A stretch of DNA of 64,000 bases from assembly GCA_036389295.1 (NCBI GenBank), contig DASVQB010000055.1:1-64000 (forward strand), written 5' to 3'. Shown in pieces: positions 1-8,258 of the stretch. How positions within the stretch are numbered: position 1 is the first letter of the stretch; each line of letters begins with the position of its first letter. Made by a program: the position numbers and the translations under genes. The notes under the pieces were generated by a model. It saw nothing but the letters and a program-made list of their open reading frames with translations. It made no database searches and had not been told where the DNA came from. This DNA comes from AC-37 sp036389295 (GTDB lineage Bacteria > Actinomycetota > Thermoleophilia > Solirubrobacterales > Thermoleophilaceae).

Positions 1-840
1 CGGCGAGAACCCCAGCGTGCGCTGCAGCCCGAGCGCGGGCAGCCGCCGGCGGACCTCGGCCTGCGCACCGGCCGCGAGCATCGTGCCCGCCGCCAGCAGC
101 GCGACGAGCGAGAACGCGACGAGCAGCGCGATCACGATGCCGGCGGCCTGGCCGAGCAGCACCTCGATGGCCGTGCGCGTGATGAACGACAAGCTGCCGA
201 TCCCGAACGAGCTCGCGCGCGCCTGGCTGAGCGTGATGTCGGCGCGGCCGGGGTCGGCGAGCCACAGCAGCGCGAGGTTCGCCGGCGGCGCACGGTCCCA
301 GTCGCGCTCGGACACGTAGACGCGCGGGGTGACGGTCAGCGGGAACGCCACGTTGTCGGGCTCGATCGCGACGCCGACGACCCGCAGCCCGTAGTGCCGC
401 CATGCGACCAGCCGGTCGCCGGGCGCAAGGTCCCACTCGCGCGCCAACCCGCGCTCGACGACGACCTCGTGCGGCCCGCGCAGGTCGCGCCCCGCCGTGA
501 TCGCGTAGCCGCGGCGACCGCCGAGCACGACGTGCATCAGGCCCTTGCGCGTCGACTGCCGTCCCGCCCGCAGCTCGACGTTCTCGACCTCGTAGCGGTA
601 CGAGCGCTCGGCGAGGTTGGGCAGCGCCCGCACGCGCTCGTCGACGGTCTCGCGCGGCTCGTCGTCGAACCGCGCGATCACGTCCGCGAGGTCGGCCTGA
701 CGCGCCGCGCGGTCGAAGCCCGTCGCGAGCGAGAAGCCGACGGTCGCCGCGGTCCCGACGACGAGCGCGGCGGCGAAGACGCCGACGGCCGCCAGCGCGG
801 TGCGCGCGCGCCGCGGCGGGGCGAGCAGCGCTCCGATCAC
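1..840 (-). CDS. FtsX-like ABC transporter permease, N-terminal part (runs off the window)
   Basis: This is the membrane subunit of a LolCDE/MacB-type ABC transporter, which usually moves lipids, lipoproteins or peptides, or acts as a mechanotransmitter. The first 280 codons are present and the C-terminus lies before base 1. It opens with a short cytoplasmic Pro/Arg-rich segment, a hydrophobic segment at about residues 18-38, a large polar extracytoplasmic domain (about 40-215), then a second hydrophobic segment rich in Ala, Leu and Val (about 228-250). That matches the FtsX/MacB_PCD arrangement. The GTG start overlaps the TGA of the ATPase gene as GTGA, so the two are translationally coupled. 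The substrate cannot be told from sequence. Confidence 0.8.
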   Translation of the reverse strand, partial: MIGALLAPPRRARTALAAVGVFAAALVVGTAATVGFSLATGFDRAARQADLADVIARFDDEPRETVDERVRALPNLAERSYRYEVENVELRAGRQSTRKGLMHVVLGGRRGYAITAGRDLRGPHEVVVERGLAREWDLAPGDRLVAWRHYGLRVVGVAIEPDNVAFPLTVTPRVYVSERDWDRAPPANLALLWLADPGRADITLSQARASSFGIGSLSFITRTAIEVLLGQAAGIVIALLVAFSLVALLAAGTMLAAGAQAEVRRRLPALGLQRTLGFSP

Positions 841-1514
841 GGGTGCGGCTCCGCCGCCAGGCGGCCGTGCTCGAGCCGGAGCACGCGATCGGCGATCGCC
901 GCCGCGCTCGGCTCGTGCGTGACGAGCACGACCGCACGGCCCTCGGCGGCGAGCTCGCGCAGCAGCGCGAGCACGTCGGCGCCGGCCTGGGCGTCGAGGT
1001 TGCCGGTCGGCTCGTCGGCCAGCACGAGCGACGGGTCGTTGACCAGCGCGCGTGCGATCGCGAAGCGCTGCTGCTCGCCGCCGGAGAGCTGGTGCGGGAA
1101 CGACGCGGCGACGTGCCGCAGTCCGAGCCGGTCGACCAGCGCGCGCCCGCGCGCGGACGCGTCCGGCCGCGCCCCGCGCACGCGCGCGGCGAGCAGCACG
1201 TTCGCCTCGCCGGTCAGCTCGGGCAGCAGGTGGAAGAACTGGAACACGAATCCGACGTGCATCCGCCGCAGCGCCGACAGCCGCCGCTCGCCCGCGCCGT
1301 CGAGCAGCTCGCCGCCCAGCTGCACGGTGCCGGCCTCCGGCCGGTCGAGCCCGCCCAGCAGGTGGAGCAGCGTCGACTTGCCCGAGCCGGAGCGCCCGAG
1401 CACGGCGACTATCTCACCGGCCGCCACGTCGACGTCGGCGCCGTCGAGCACGCGCCGCGCGGAGCGGCCCTCCCCGAACGTCTTGACCAGCCCGCGCGCC
1501 CTCACCACGCCCAT
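837..1514 (-). CDS. ABC transporter ATP-binding protein, LolD/MacB type
   Basis: The 225-aa ATPase subunit partners the FtsX-like permease directly downstream (4-nt GTGA overlap). All nucleotide-binding motifs are intact: Walker A GRSGSGKST (about residue 40), Q-loop, signature LSGGEQQR, Walker B LVLADEPTGNLD and switch His in VTHEP. The EPTGNLD form is typical of the LolD/MacB/FtsE group. An upstream in-frame GTG at 1523 would add three residues (MEP) but lies on top of a TACCGT -10-like box. The ATG at 1514 sits 7 nt after that box and fits the leaderless pattern seen across the window, so it is preferred. Function as an ATPase is certain; the substrate is unknown. Confidence 0.9.
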   Translation of the reverse strand: MGVVRARGLVKTFGEGRSARRVLDGADVDVAAGEIVAVLGRSGSGKSTLLHLLGGLDRPEAGTVQLGGELLDGAGERRLSALRRMHVGFVFQFFHLLPELTGEANVLLAARVRGARPDASARGRALVDRLGLRHVAASFPHQLSGGEQQRFAIARALVNDPSLVLADEPTGNLDAQAGADVLALLRELAAEGRAVVLVTHEPSAAAIADRVLRLEHGRLAAEPHP

Positions 1515-1521
1515 CGGCTCC

Positions 1522-1527
1522 ACGGTA
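1522..1527 (-). promoter_or_regulatory. -10 box TACCGT, leaderless type
   Basis: TACCGT lies 7 nt before the ATG at 1514 of the ABC ATPase gene, so transcription should begin at or next to the start codon. No clear -35 is visible. Confidence 0.4.
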
Positions 1528-1563
1528 CGGGTTACGCACGCGCGGCCCGCTCGGGCCGTGGGG

Positions 1564-1962
1564 TCAGCGCCGCTCGAGCTCGAGCGCGCAGGAGTTCATG
1601 CAGTAGCGCAGCCCGCCGGCCTCGCGCGGGCCGTCGTCGAAGACGTGGCCGAGGTGCCCGCCGCAGCGGCGGCAGACGACCTCCGTCCGGCGCATGCCGA
1701 GCGAGTCGTCCGGGCGCAGCTCGACCGCGTCGGCGACCTTCGGCTCGGTGAAGCTCGGCCAGCCGGTGCCGGAGTCGAACTTCGTGTCCGAGCTGAACAG
1801 CGGCGAGCCGCAGGCCGCGCAGTCGTAGGTGCCGCGCTCCTTGGCGTAGACGTAGGCGCCGGTGAACGGCCGCTCGGTGCCCTGCCGGCGCAGCACCTCG
1901 TACTGCTCCGGGGTGAGCTCCTCGCGCCACTCCTGGTCGGTCTTCTCCACCTTCTGGCTCAC
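1564..1962 (-). CDS. msrB: Peptide-methionine (R)-S-oxide reductase MsrB
   Basis: MsrB reduces methionine-R-sulfoxide in proteins back to methionine, in the cytoplasm and with thioredoxin as usual donor. The 132-aa length is normal for a single-domain enzyme. Two zinc-binding CxxC pairs are present (CAAC near residue 46, CRRC near 96). The core motifs GTGWPSF and GGHLGHVFDDGP are present, and the catalytic Cys is in RYCMNSCAL near the C-terminus. The extra Cys five residues after RYC is less usual and could act as a resolving residue. The GTG start is supported by a strong Shine-Dalgarno AGGAGG about 6 nt upstream. It sits between the asparagine synthase and the ABC transporter on the same strand. 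Confidence 0.96.
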   Translation of the reverse strand: MSQKVEKTDQEWREELTPEQYEVLRRQGTERPFTGAYVYAKERGTYDCAACGSPLFSSDTKFDSGTGWPSFTEPKVADAVELRPDDSLGMRRTEVVCRRCGGHLGHVFDDGPREAGGLRYCMNSCALELERR

Positions 1963-2004
1963 GTCGTCCTCCTAGGCGGGTCGGGTCGTCCGCACGATGG
2001 TCCT

Positions 2005-3945
2005 CTACTCGGTCGAACCAGGATGGCGAACGTTACGCAAGGCCGTCCGGCGGCCGGCGCCGTCCGGGTCGACCCAGAGCCGCTGCCACTTCTCGAGCAG
2101 CAGCAGGCAGAACAGCCGCTGGCTCGCCTTCTTGCCCTCGCGACCGGCCGAGTCGACCAGCGCCCGCACGGCCTCGGGGCGGAACCGGCCGCGCTCCAGC
2201 GCGCGCTCGTCGAGGAGCACGTCCTCGAACAGGTCGCGGCCGTGCGCGCGCAGCCAGGCGCCGAGGGCCGAGTGGAAGAACCCGCGCTTGCGCTTGCGCA
2301 GCACCTCGTCGGACACGAGCCCGCGGCTCGCGCGCTTCAGCAGCTCCTTGCGCCGCAGCAGCCAGACCCGCCGCGAGTCCGGCAGCGCCGCGCAGAACGA
2401 CACGACGTCGTGGTCGAGGAACGGCACGCGCACCTCGAGCGACGCGGCCATCGACATCTTGTCGAAGTACAGGAGCATGTTGTCCACGAGCGCGAGCCGG
2501 CTGTCCAGGTAGAGCGTCTCCGCCAGCACCGACTGCGGGCGGGCGGGCACGTGCTGCTCGACCGCCGCGGCGATCCGGTCCTCGGCCTCCGGGTGGAGGA
2601 AGTCCGGCGCGAGCAGCGCCGGCCGCTCGTGCGGCTGGAGGACGCGGCTCATCGCGAGCTGCCGGCCGGCCGCCGTCCCGGCCGTGGCGGCCGCCATCCC
2701 GCGCGCGAGCGTGGAGCCCGCCGGCGCGGCCGACGCGAGCGTGCCGAGCGCGCCGCGGACCGGGCGCGGCAGGCGCCCCACCGCGCCGCTGGCGGCCGCG
2801 ACCTGGTGCTTCCGGTAGCCGCCGAGCAGCTCGTCGGCGCCCTGCCCCGACAGCGCGACGGTCACCGACTCGCGAGCCAGGCGGCAGAGCAGAAGGAAGC
2901 CGAGCGTCGAGAGGTCCGCCACCGGCTCCTCGATGTGCCACAGGGCCTCGTCGAGCAGCTCGGGATGGTCGAACGCGCTGGTCTCCAGCTCGTGGTGCTC
3001 GGTGCCCAGCGCGGAGGCCACGCGCCGCGCGTCGTCCAGCTCGTTCGCGGCCGCGTCCTCGGCGAACCCGATCGAGAACGTCCTCACCGGGCCGCGCTCG
3101 GCCGCCGCCATGAGCGCGGTTATCAGGCTCGAGTCGAGGCCGCCGGACAGCATGACCCCGAGCGGCACGTCGCTGATCATCCGCGCCTCGACCGACGCGC
3201 GCAGCAGCCCCGTCAGCCGCTCCCCGTCCTCGCGCCAGTCGCGGCCGACGCCGTCCGGGGCGGCCTGCCACGGGTCCCAGTAGGCCCGCTCGGAGACCGG
3301 CGCGCCGTCCTCGAAGACGAGCGTCGTCGCGGGCATCAGCTTCCGCACGCCCGCGAACAGCGTCGCCGGGCCGGGCACGTAGCCGTACGCCATGAACAGC
3401 TCGGCCGCCTCGTCGTCGAGGCGCGGCTCAACGAGACCGCCGGCCACGAGCGACTTCACCTCCGAGGCGAACGCCAGCCCGCGCGGCCCCGCCGCCAGGT
3501 ACAGCGGCTTCACGCCCATCCGGTCGCGGGTCAGGACCAGGCGCCGCCGCCGCGAGTCCCACACCGCGATGGCGAACATCCCGCGCAGGCGGGTCGGGAA
3601 GTCGGGCCCGAGCTCCTCGTAGAGGTGGACGATCGTCTCGGTGTCGCCGCGGGTCGCCAGCTCGTGGCCGCGCGCGCGGAGCCACTCGCGCAGCTCCGGG
3701 AAGTTGTAGACCTCGCCGTTGAAGACGGTCCAGACCGAGCCGTCCTCGTTCGCCATCGGCTGGGTGCTGCCGGGTAGGTCGATGATGCTGAGCCGGCGCA
3801 TCCCGAGCGCCACGCCCGGCTCGATCCGGTGGCCGTCGTCGTCCGGGCCGCGGTGGCGGATGACGTCGGTCATCGCCCTGAGCGTGGCGGCGTCGAGCGG
3901 CGGCTCGCGAACTTCGGTCCCGGCGATGCCGCAGATCCCGCACAC
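2005..3945 (-). CDS. asnB: Asparagine synthase (glutamine-hydrolysing), AsnB family
   Basis: This 646-aa protein has the two-domain architecture of class-II glutamine amidotransferases. The N-terminal Ntn glutaminase begins MCGICGIAG, so Cys2 becomes the nucleophile, and RHRGPDD follows near residue 31. The C-terminal synthetase domain has the PP-loop LSGGLDSS near residue 265 and a later GQGADELLGGY. It can move ammonia from glutamine onto a carboxylate, classically aspartate. AsnB homologues inside polysaccharide clusters may instead amidate a sugar acid or peptide; the position 20 nt after the sugar transferase gene makes that possible. The start is GTG directly before TGC (Cys2). The second AsnB-like gene of the window, at 37.5 kb, is a lasso cyclase and lacks this Cys. 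Confidence 0.92.
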   Translation of the reverse strand: MCGICGIAGTEVREPPLDAATLRAMTDVIRHRGPDDDGHRIEPGVALGMRRLSIIDLPGSTQPMANEDGSVWTVFNGEVYNFPELREWLRARGHELATRGDTETIVHLYEELGPDFPTRLRGMFAIAVWDSRRRRLVLTRDRMGVKPLYLAAGPRGLAFASEVKSLVAGGLVEPRLDDEAAELFMAYGYVPGPATLFAGVRKLMPATTLVFEDGAPVSERAYWDPWQAAPDGVGRDWREDGERLTGLLRASVEARMISDVPLGVMLSGGLDSSLITALMAAAERGPVRTFSIGFAEDAAANELDDARRVASALGTEHHELETSAFDHPELLDEALWHIEEPVADLSTLGFLLLCRLARESVTVALSGQGADELLGGYRKHQVAAASGAVGRLPRPVRGALGTLASAAPAGSTLARGMAAATAGTAAGRQLAMSRVLQPHERPALLAPDFLHPEAEDRIAAAVEQHVPARPQSVLAETLYLDSRLALVDNMLLYFDKMSMAASLEVRVPFLDHDVVSFCAALPDSRRVWLLRRKELLKRASRGLVSDEVLRKRKRGFFHSALGAWLRAHGRDLFEDVLLDERALERGRFRPEAVRALVDSAGREGKKASQRLFCLLLLEKWQRLWVDPDGAGRRTALRNVRHPGSTE

Positions 3946-3965
3946 GAGGGCGGGTCAGGCGAGGG

Positions 3966-5522
3966 TCAGAGGCCGCGCCGGCGCAGGACGTGCGGGACGG
4001 TGCGGAGCAGGATCTTCATGTCGAGCCACAGCGACCAGTTCGCACGGTACAGGTAGTCGATCGTGACCATGTCGCGCATCGGGATCCGCGACGAGCCGAG
4101 CACCTGCCAGGCGCCGGTCATCCCGGGCGTGACGTCGAGGCGGCGCCGGAACCAGCCCTCGATCCGGGCGTCCTCCTCGTCCACGAGCGGCCGCGGGCCG
4201 ACCAGGCTCATCTCGCCGCGCAGCACGTTCACGAGCTGCGGCAGCTCGTCGAGCGAGGTGCGGCGAAGCCAGCGGCCGATCGGCGTGACCCGCGGGTCGT
4301 TCGCGATCTTGAAGAACCCGTCGGCCTCGTTGCGGTGGAGCAGGTCCGCCTTCTGGCGGTCCGCCCCGTCGTACATCGTCCGGAACTTGAGCATGGCGAA
4401 GGCGTCGCCGCCGCGGCCGACGCGCTTCTGCCGGAAGAAGACCGGGCCGCGCGATGTGACCTTGATCGCCACGGCGATGACGCCGAAGAGCGGCGCGAGC
4501 AGGACGAGGCCGGCGGTCGCGCCGGCGACGTCGAGCATGCGCTTGAGGAAGGCGGACGACTTCGTCAGGTCGTAGCGGCGAAGGCCGAGCAGCGTGAGGC
4601 CGCCCAGGTCGTCGAACTCGACCGACGACCCCACGACCTCGAACAGGCGCGGCATGACGCTGACCTTCACGCCGAGCGCCTTGACGAGCCGGATCGTGTC
4701 GAGCATGTCGGTCGAGCTCTCGCCGTGCGGGCAGATCACGACGCGGTCGACGCGGTGGCGGCGGATCACGAAGTCGAGCTCGGGGAGGATCCCCAGCACG
4801 TCCTCGCCGCGGTCCGCCTGGCGCTCGCCCGACACCGGCACGCGACCGACCACCTCGGCCTTGAGGGGCGCGGCCGTGGCGAGCTTCGCGCGCATGCGCT
4901 CGGCCTCGGACCCGCTGCCGAGCACGAGCAGCCGCTCGACCGGCGAGACGTCCAGCGCCAGCCGGCGGGCGCCGGTCCGGGCGAGGCCCATCGAGACGAA
5001 CAGGAGGCAGCCGCAGAGCATCACGGCGGGCTTGCCGAGGCCGCCGCCGGCGAGCTGGTCGTCGAGCAGCCAGACCATCAGCACGAACGCCATCGCCACG
5101 TTGAGGAGGGAGGGCGTCTCGTCCAGGGTCGTCTTGTGGATGACGTGCTCGTCGCGGTCGTAGAGGCCGACCAGCTTGCTCAGGAGGACGACCACCGGGA
5201 GCATCGCGAGCACCGCGAGGCGCGGCGTGTCGCCCGCGGCCACGATCGCGACGTACAGGGCGACGCCCGCCGACGCGGCGTCGGCGGCGGCGAGGAGCCG
5301 GCGGTGCAGCGTGTCGCGGCCGAGCGCCTCGCTGGTGTGCTCGCCCTCGCGGATCGGCCGCGACGCGCTGCGGGCCTCCGCGTCGAGCTCGCGCGGCGGT
5401 CGCGCCGCGCGGCGGATGGCCGGTATCTCCAGCGACGACGCGAGCGAGCCGCCGGAGTCGCCGGCCGGCTCGAGGCCCGTCGTGCTCGTCTCGATCGCCT
5501 CCGGCGCCGCCGTCGGCTCCAT
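3966..5522 (-). CDS. Polyprenyl-phosphate sugar-1-phosphate transferase (WcaJ/PglC superfamily)
   Basis: This membrane enzyme starts repeat-unit synthesis by moving a sugar-1-phosphate from a nucleotide sugar onto undecaprenyl phosphate. The first ~80 residues are polar and look disordered. Hydrophobic segments follow at about 80-190, then a Rossmann-like CoA-binding domain (LVLGSGSEAE, near 215). The catalytic bacterial sugar transferase domain fills the last ~200 residues, with KRMLDV, a re-entrant helix, GPVFFRQKRVGRGG, FAMLKFRTM, LPQLVNVLRGEMSLVGPRP and PGMTGAWQV. Length 518 aa fits the long WcaJ/WbaP class. The ATG at 5522 is chosen; an alternative start 42 nt upstream would add only an Arg-rich extension. 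It is probably the priming enzyme for the whole glycan locus. Confidence 0.92.
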   Translation of the reverse strand: MEPTAAPEAIETSTTGLEPAGDSGGSLASSLEIPAIRRAARPPRELDAEARSASRPIREGEHTSEALGRDTLHRRLLAAADAASAGVALYVAIVAAGDTPRLAVLAMLPVVVLLSKLVGLYDRDEHVIHKTTLDETPSLLNVAMAFVLMVWLLDDQLAGGGLGKPAVMLCGCLLFVSMGLARTGARRLALDVSPVERLLVLGSGSEAERMRAKLATAAPLKAEVVGRVPVSGERQADRGEDVLGILPELDFVIRRHRVDRVVICPHGESSTDMLDTIRLVKALGVKVSVMPRLFEVVGSSVEFDDLGGLTLLGLRRYDLTKSSAFLKRMLDVAGATAGLVLLAPLFGVIAVAIKVTSRGPVFFRQKRVGRGGDAFAMLKFRTMYDGADRQKADLLHRNEADGFFKIANDPRVTPIGRWLRRTSLDELPQLVNVLRGEMSLVGPRPLVDEEDARIEGWFRRRLDVTPGMTGAWQVLGSSRIPMRDMVTIDYLYRANWSLWLDMKILLRTVPHVLRRRGL

Positions 5523-5853
5523 CAGGTCGCCGCGCCCACGTGGCGAACGTCCTGCTCGGCCCACCCCTCGTTCAACTTCGCTCCCCCTGTTACGCAGGTC
5601 CTATGCACATGCGGGCGGAGCAGGTTGCGCGCCGACTCCGTCCGGCCGCTCAGGCAGCACCGCTGTTGTTGCCCCCATCCGGGGGGGTTCAAACGGTTAA
5701 TCCGCGGAATGCCCCTGCACCTTCCCGGCGTCCGTGGCTCCCGCGCCTGCCGGAACGACCGACGGCAGCGTAGTCAGAAAACCGCCTGGTGGCGCCGGTT
5801 CGAGGCCGTCTTGGCGCGTAGGCGCCAGCAGCCGGGGCGGCTGCCGAGAGCGC
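5523..5853. other. 331-nt gene-free region before the sugar transferase
   Basis: No convincing gene was seen. It holds a C5/G5 hairpin (5672-5685, loop ATCC), an AT-richer patch around 5690-5703, and a hairpin just past the stop of the upstream glycosyltransferase. Because the genes on both sides run on the minus strand, it probably carries a terminator for the upstream unit and the promoter and leader of the sugar transferase gene. No consensus promoter is obvious. Confidence 0.45.
5812..5827 (-). terminator. Possible hairpin terminator after the GT4 gene
   Basis: A 6-bp perfect stem (TGGCGC/GCGCCA, 4-nt loop) lies 27-42 nt past the stop at 5854. There is no T-run, so it is only a weak terminator candidate. 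Confidence 0.3.
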
Positions 5854-7071
5854 TCAGCCGGCGATCGACTCGAACAGGGCGAGCAGCTCCTGCGCCGAGC
5901 GGTCCTCGTCGAACTCCGCGACGACCTTCGCGCGGCCCGCCCTGCCCATCTCGAGGCGGCGCTGCCGCGGCTCGCCGAGCAGCCGCTCCAGCGCGTCCGC
6001 CAGCTCGTCGGCGCGGCCCGGCGCCACCAGGAGCCCCGAGACGCCGTCCTGCACCAGCTCCGGCACGCCGGTGATGCGGGACGCGACCACCGGCAGGCCC
6101 GTCGCCATCGCCTCCATGAGCACGACCGGCAGGCCCTCCGCGAAGCTCGGCAGCGCGAACACGTCCGCGCGCGCGTAGCGCTCGCGGATGTCGTCCTGGC
6201 CGACGGCTCCCGCCAGCTCGACCCGGTCGGCCACCCCGAGCCGCTCGGCGACCGCTCGCAGCTCGGGCAGGCCGTCGCCCTCCCCGACGATCGCGAGCCG
6301 GGCGCCCACGCCGCGCCGCCGCAGCTCGGCGAGGGCCTCGACCAGCAGCGACTGCCCCTTGACCGGCACGACGCGGCCGACCGTGAGGATCTCCGGGTCG
6401 CGCTCGCGGGCCGGCCGCTCGACGAGGTCGAACGCCGAGACGTCGAGCCCGCAGTGGACGACGTGCAGCCGGTCCCAGTGCTCGCGGCCGACGAGCCCCA
6501 TGAGCTGGCTGCGCGCGTAGTCGCTGATGCACGCGACGAACGCCGCCCGCTCGACCTTCTGGGCCAGCCGGTGCTCGCGGACGTCGAACAGCTCGGTCGG
6601 GCCGTGCATCGTGAAGCTCCACGACCAGCCGTCGCCGCCGAGGCGGGACGCGAGCAGCGCGACGTCGGACCCGACGTTCGCGTGATGGGCGTGCAGGTGG
6701 CGGATCCCGAGGCGCTCGCACTCGCGCCAGACGATCGCGGCCTCGCCGAAGTAGAAGACCTGCCAGAGGAGCGAGCGCGGCCCGCGGCCCCGCAGGCGGA
6801 CCGCCTCGAGCAGCGTCGCCAGGTAGCGGTCCGGCCGGCCCAGCAGCGCCCGGAGGTGGGCGCCCAGGAGGGCCGCGGGTCGCGGCGGGACGACGACGAA
6901 CGTGGCGGCGTCCTCGCGACGGTCCGCCTCGGACAGCAGCTCGCGGTCGCCGGCGCGGCGGATCGTGAACGTGCGGACCTCCGCCCCCGCGCGCCGCAGC
7001 GCGAGCACCTCGCGCAGGATGAAGACGTGCGAGATCGACGGGAAGCGGCTGACGACGTAGGCGAGTCGCAC
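5854..7071 (-). CDS. Glycosyltransferase family 4
   Basis: This 405-aa GT-B enzyme of GT4 type would move a sugar from a nucleotide donor to the growing glycan at the inner face of the membrane. The N-terminal acceptor domain begins RLAYVVSRFPSISHVFILREV, a form common to colanic-acid WcaL-like enzymes. A phosphate-contacting ILTVGRVVPVKGQ lies near residue 218, and the donor-site motif ALPSFAEGLPVVLMEAMATGLPVVAS near 300 contains the E-x7-E signature. GTG at 7071 is chosen because it lies 5 nt after the stop of the upstream GT4 gene; the much longer frame upstream overlaps that gene out of frame and is spurious. Donor and acceptor are unknown. Confidence 0.88.
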   Translation of the reverse strand: MRLAYVVSRFPSISHVFILREVLALRRAGAEVRTFTIRRAGDRELLSEADRREDAATFVVVPPRPAALLGAHLRALLGRPDRYLATLLEAVRLRGRGPRSLLWQVFYFGEAAIVWRECERLGIRHLHAHHANVGSDVALLASRLGGDGWSWSFTMHGPTELFDVREHRLAQKVERAAFVACISDYARSQLMGLVGREHWDRLHVVHCGLDVSAFDLVERPARERDPEILTVGRVVPVKGQSLLVEALAELRRRGVGARLAIVGEGDGLPELRAVAERLGVADRVELAGAVGQDDIRERYARADVFALPSFAEGLPVVLMEAMATGLPVVASRITGVPELVQDGVSGLLVAPGRADELADALERLLGEPRQRRLEMGRAGRAKVVAEFDEDRSAQELLALFESIAG

Positions 7072-7076
7072 GCGAC

Positions 7077-8258
7077 CTAGACGGCCCGCGCGGGCGCCCG
7101 CGCGCCGCCGGTGGCGAGCTCCGCGACCCACGCCGCGACCGCGGCTCCCAGGCGCTCGCGGCGCGCCCGCGTCCAGGCGAGCGCCTCCGCGCGCAGCCGC
7201 TCGCGGTCCCGCTCCGCCGCGAGCCGCACCAGCTCGGCCGCGAAGGCCTCGGGGTCCGGCGCCACGGCGACGGAGCCGGGCAGGTCGTCGAGGCCGCGCG
7301 TGGCCACGGCGGTCGCCACGACCGGCACCCCGCTCGCGATCGCGTCGAGGGTCTTGATCTGGACGCCGCCGCCGGTGACCGACGGCACGGCGACGACCCG
7401 CGCCCGCGACATGAACTCGAGCGCGTCCGGGACCATGCCGCGGACGGCGACGCCCGGGTGGCGGCCGCGCAGCCAGTCCGCGCCGCGGCCGGCGACCTCG
7501 ACGGTCGTCCCGGCGGGCAGCAGCGGGACGACCTCGTCCGCGAACCACTCGAGCCCGCGGGCGTTCGCGTGCCAGCTCCACGTGCCGATCGCGGCGACGT
7601 CGAAGCCGGGCTCCGGCGCCGCGGCCGGCGCGTCGATCGACGACGCGACGTCGAGCGTGCGCACGTCGGCCGCGGGGTCGAGGCCGCGGAGGTAGGAGGC
7701 GTCGTCCTCGGTCAGCGCCCACGTCTGCCGCGCCCGGCGCACGAGCCGGGCCTCGACGCCGCGGATCAGCCGTGCCTCGCGCGCGTACGGCCAGCGCCGG
7801 AGCGGCCCGCGCGCCTCGGCGGCGAGCCGGCCGTACATCTCGCCCTCCGCGTTGTGGGCGACGAAGACCGTCGGGGCGGCGACGGCCTCGGACGGCGGGA
7901 TCACCACTTCGAGCCCGGCGTGGTCGACGATCACGACCTCGGGGCGCTCGCGGAGCTCGCCCTCGACCGCGCGCGCGTACGCGCGCGAGCGCCACTTGAC
8001 GGCCGAGTACGGCGCCCGGCCGGCCACCGCCCGGGCCCCCCACCCGAGCGCGCGGGCGCCCGCGCCGGCGGTCTCGGCCGGGCGGCGGCCCACGCACACC
8101 TCGCCGCCGGCCTCGGGCGCGCGGTCGTCCGTGCGGCGGTAGCCCAGGACGCGCACGTCGCGGCCCGCGGAGCGCAGCGCGTCCACGACGCTCCGCGTGA
8201 CGATCTCGCCCCCGCTGCGCCCCGCCGGGAGCAGGTTCGTCACCACGAGGACGCTCAC
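7077..8258 (-). CDS. Glycosyltransferase, GT4/GT-B type
   Basis: This 393-aa GT-B enzyme begins VSVLVVTNLLPAGRSGGEI, the glycine-rich acceptor-domain loop seen in GT4 enzymes. The C-terminal half has FDVAAIGTWSWHANARGLEWF and the loop VVAVPSVTGGGVQIKTLDAIASGVPVVAT. In that loop Lys replaces the usual first Glu of E-x7-E, as in the subgroup resembling 'GT4 family with GxGxKxK' enzymes. The GTG start overlaps the TGA of the methyltransferase gene (GTGA). A CAGAAT box 7 nt upstream, inside the end of that gene, could give it its own promoter. It is 5 nt upstream of the next GT4 gene, so the two form an operon. Substrates are unknown. Confidence 0.85.
   Translation of the reverse strand: MSVLVVTNLLPAGRSGGEIVTRSVVDALRSAGRDVRVLGYRRTDDRAPEAGGEVCVGRRPAETAGAGARALGWGARAVAGRAPYSAVKWRSRAYARAVEGELRERPEVVIVDHAGLEVVIPPSEAVAAPTVFVAHNAEGEMYGRLAAEARGPLRRWPYAREARLIRGVEARLVRRARQTWALTEDDASYLRGLDPAADVRTLDVASSIDAPAAAPEPGFDVAAIGTWSWHANARGLEWFADEVVPLLPAGTTVEVAGRGADWLRGRHPGVAVRGMVPDALEFMSRARVVAVPSVTGGGVQIKTLDAIASGVPVVATAVATRGLDDLPGSVAVAPDPEAFAAELVRLAAERDRERLRAEALAWTRARRERLGAAVAAWVAELATGGARAPARAV

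Noticed and set aside
394..3777. Very long plus-strand open frame (1127 codons), and similar ones at 26187-29780, 41055-44276 and 40441-44247
   Set aside because: These are antisense or shifted frames of real genes in very GC-rich DNA. They are rich in Arg, Ala, Gly and Pro with no domain, and the opposite strand or other frame holds recognised families.
2005..3945. Second lasso cyclase candidate
   Set aside because: It keeps the glutaminase Cys2 (MCGICG) and has no B1, B2 or precursor beside it, so it is an ordinary AsnB-type amidotransferase.
5672..5690. C5/G5 hairpin as a terminator
   Set aside because: The stem is only 5 bp, without a T-run, far from the preceding stop, and partly explained by a poly-G run.
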